NCBI GenBank assembly: GCA_031284295.1
Contig: JAITAE010000006.1
Location: forward strand, 1 to 12,082
DNA: 12,082 bases
DNA from: Spirochaetaceae bacterium
GTDB taxonomy: Bacteria > Spirochaetota > Spirochaetia > Treponematales > Breznakiellaceae
Direction: 5' to 3'
Shown here one piece after another: positions 12,042-12,082 of this stretch (its first letter is position 1; every line of letters starts with the position of its first letter). The position numbers were made by a program, and so were the translations under genes. Below the pieces are notes generated by a model that made no database searches, was not told where the DNA came from, and saw nothing but the letters and a program-made list of their open reading frames with translations.

Positions 12042-12082
12042 AAAAACATACGCCCTTTTTTGGTAACGGTGGATATGGGCGT

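Overview
The window looks like chromosomal DNA of a spirochete, most likely a termite-gut type treponeme. The reasons are its roughly even base composition, an Rnf-type membrane operon followed by a GH57-like gene, and a heavy load of decayed insertion sequences and small inverted-repeat elements. This placement is an inference from gene content; no ribosomal or other marker gene is present.

Layout. The left edge (1-531) holds the N-terminal part of a phosphoribosyltransferase-like gene on the minus strand, a 30-bp tandem repeat, and the C-terminal remnant of an IS630-type transposase with its right terminal repeat. A GNAT acetyltransferase (minus) follows. Its stop codon lies inside that terminal repeat, and its start overlaps the stop of a short unrecognised upstream reading frame. 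From 1150 to 1558 there is no protein gene: the stretch holds a 159-bp element whose inverted repeats resemble the IS630 end, and strong hairpins. Next come an omptin-type outer-membrane protease (plus) with all four catalytic residues, and a pRiA4b ORF-3 family gene (minus).

The core is a long plus-strand operon from about 3438 to 11501: a DUF212/YuiD-like membrane protein, an unrecognised 506-residue membrane protein, RnfC, RnfD, an RnfG-like protein, RnfE, RnfA and a GH57-like protein. Every junction up to rnfA overlaps; only the last gene is separated, by 46 bases. The Rnf-like complex departs from textbook Rnf in several independent ways. There is no rnfB beside it. RnfA lacks both cysteines that hold the intramembrane [2Fe-2S] cluster, and RnfE lacks at least the first. 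The RnfG-like protein has lost the half of the FMN-binding domain that carries the flavin-attachment threonine, and the equivalent RnfD site is degenerate. RnfC lacks the glycine-rich NADH/FMN loop but keeps two [4Fe-4S] motifs. The GH57-like protein keeps the fold and the nucleophile glutamate, but the acid/base region and other active-site segments are replaced or deleted. The best candidate for a new system here is therefore a conserved but re-purposed Rnf-derived membrane complex with two membrane partners and a GH57 pseudoenzyme. The frames are intact throughout, so this is not simple decay.

The right edge (11502-12082) is a graveyard of mobile DNA: a palindromic hairpin, a 158-bp inverted-repeat element flanked by TA, an IS66 transposase fragment with an internal deletion, and a cluster of about 22-bp degenerate repeats.
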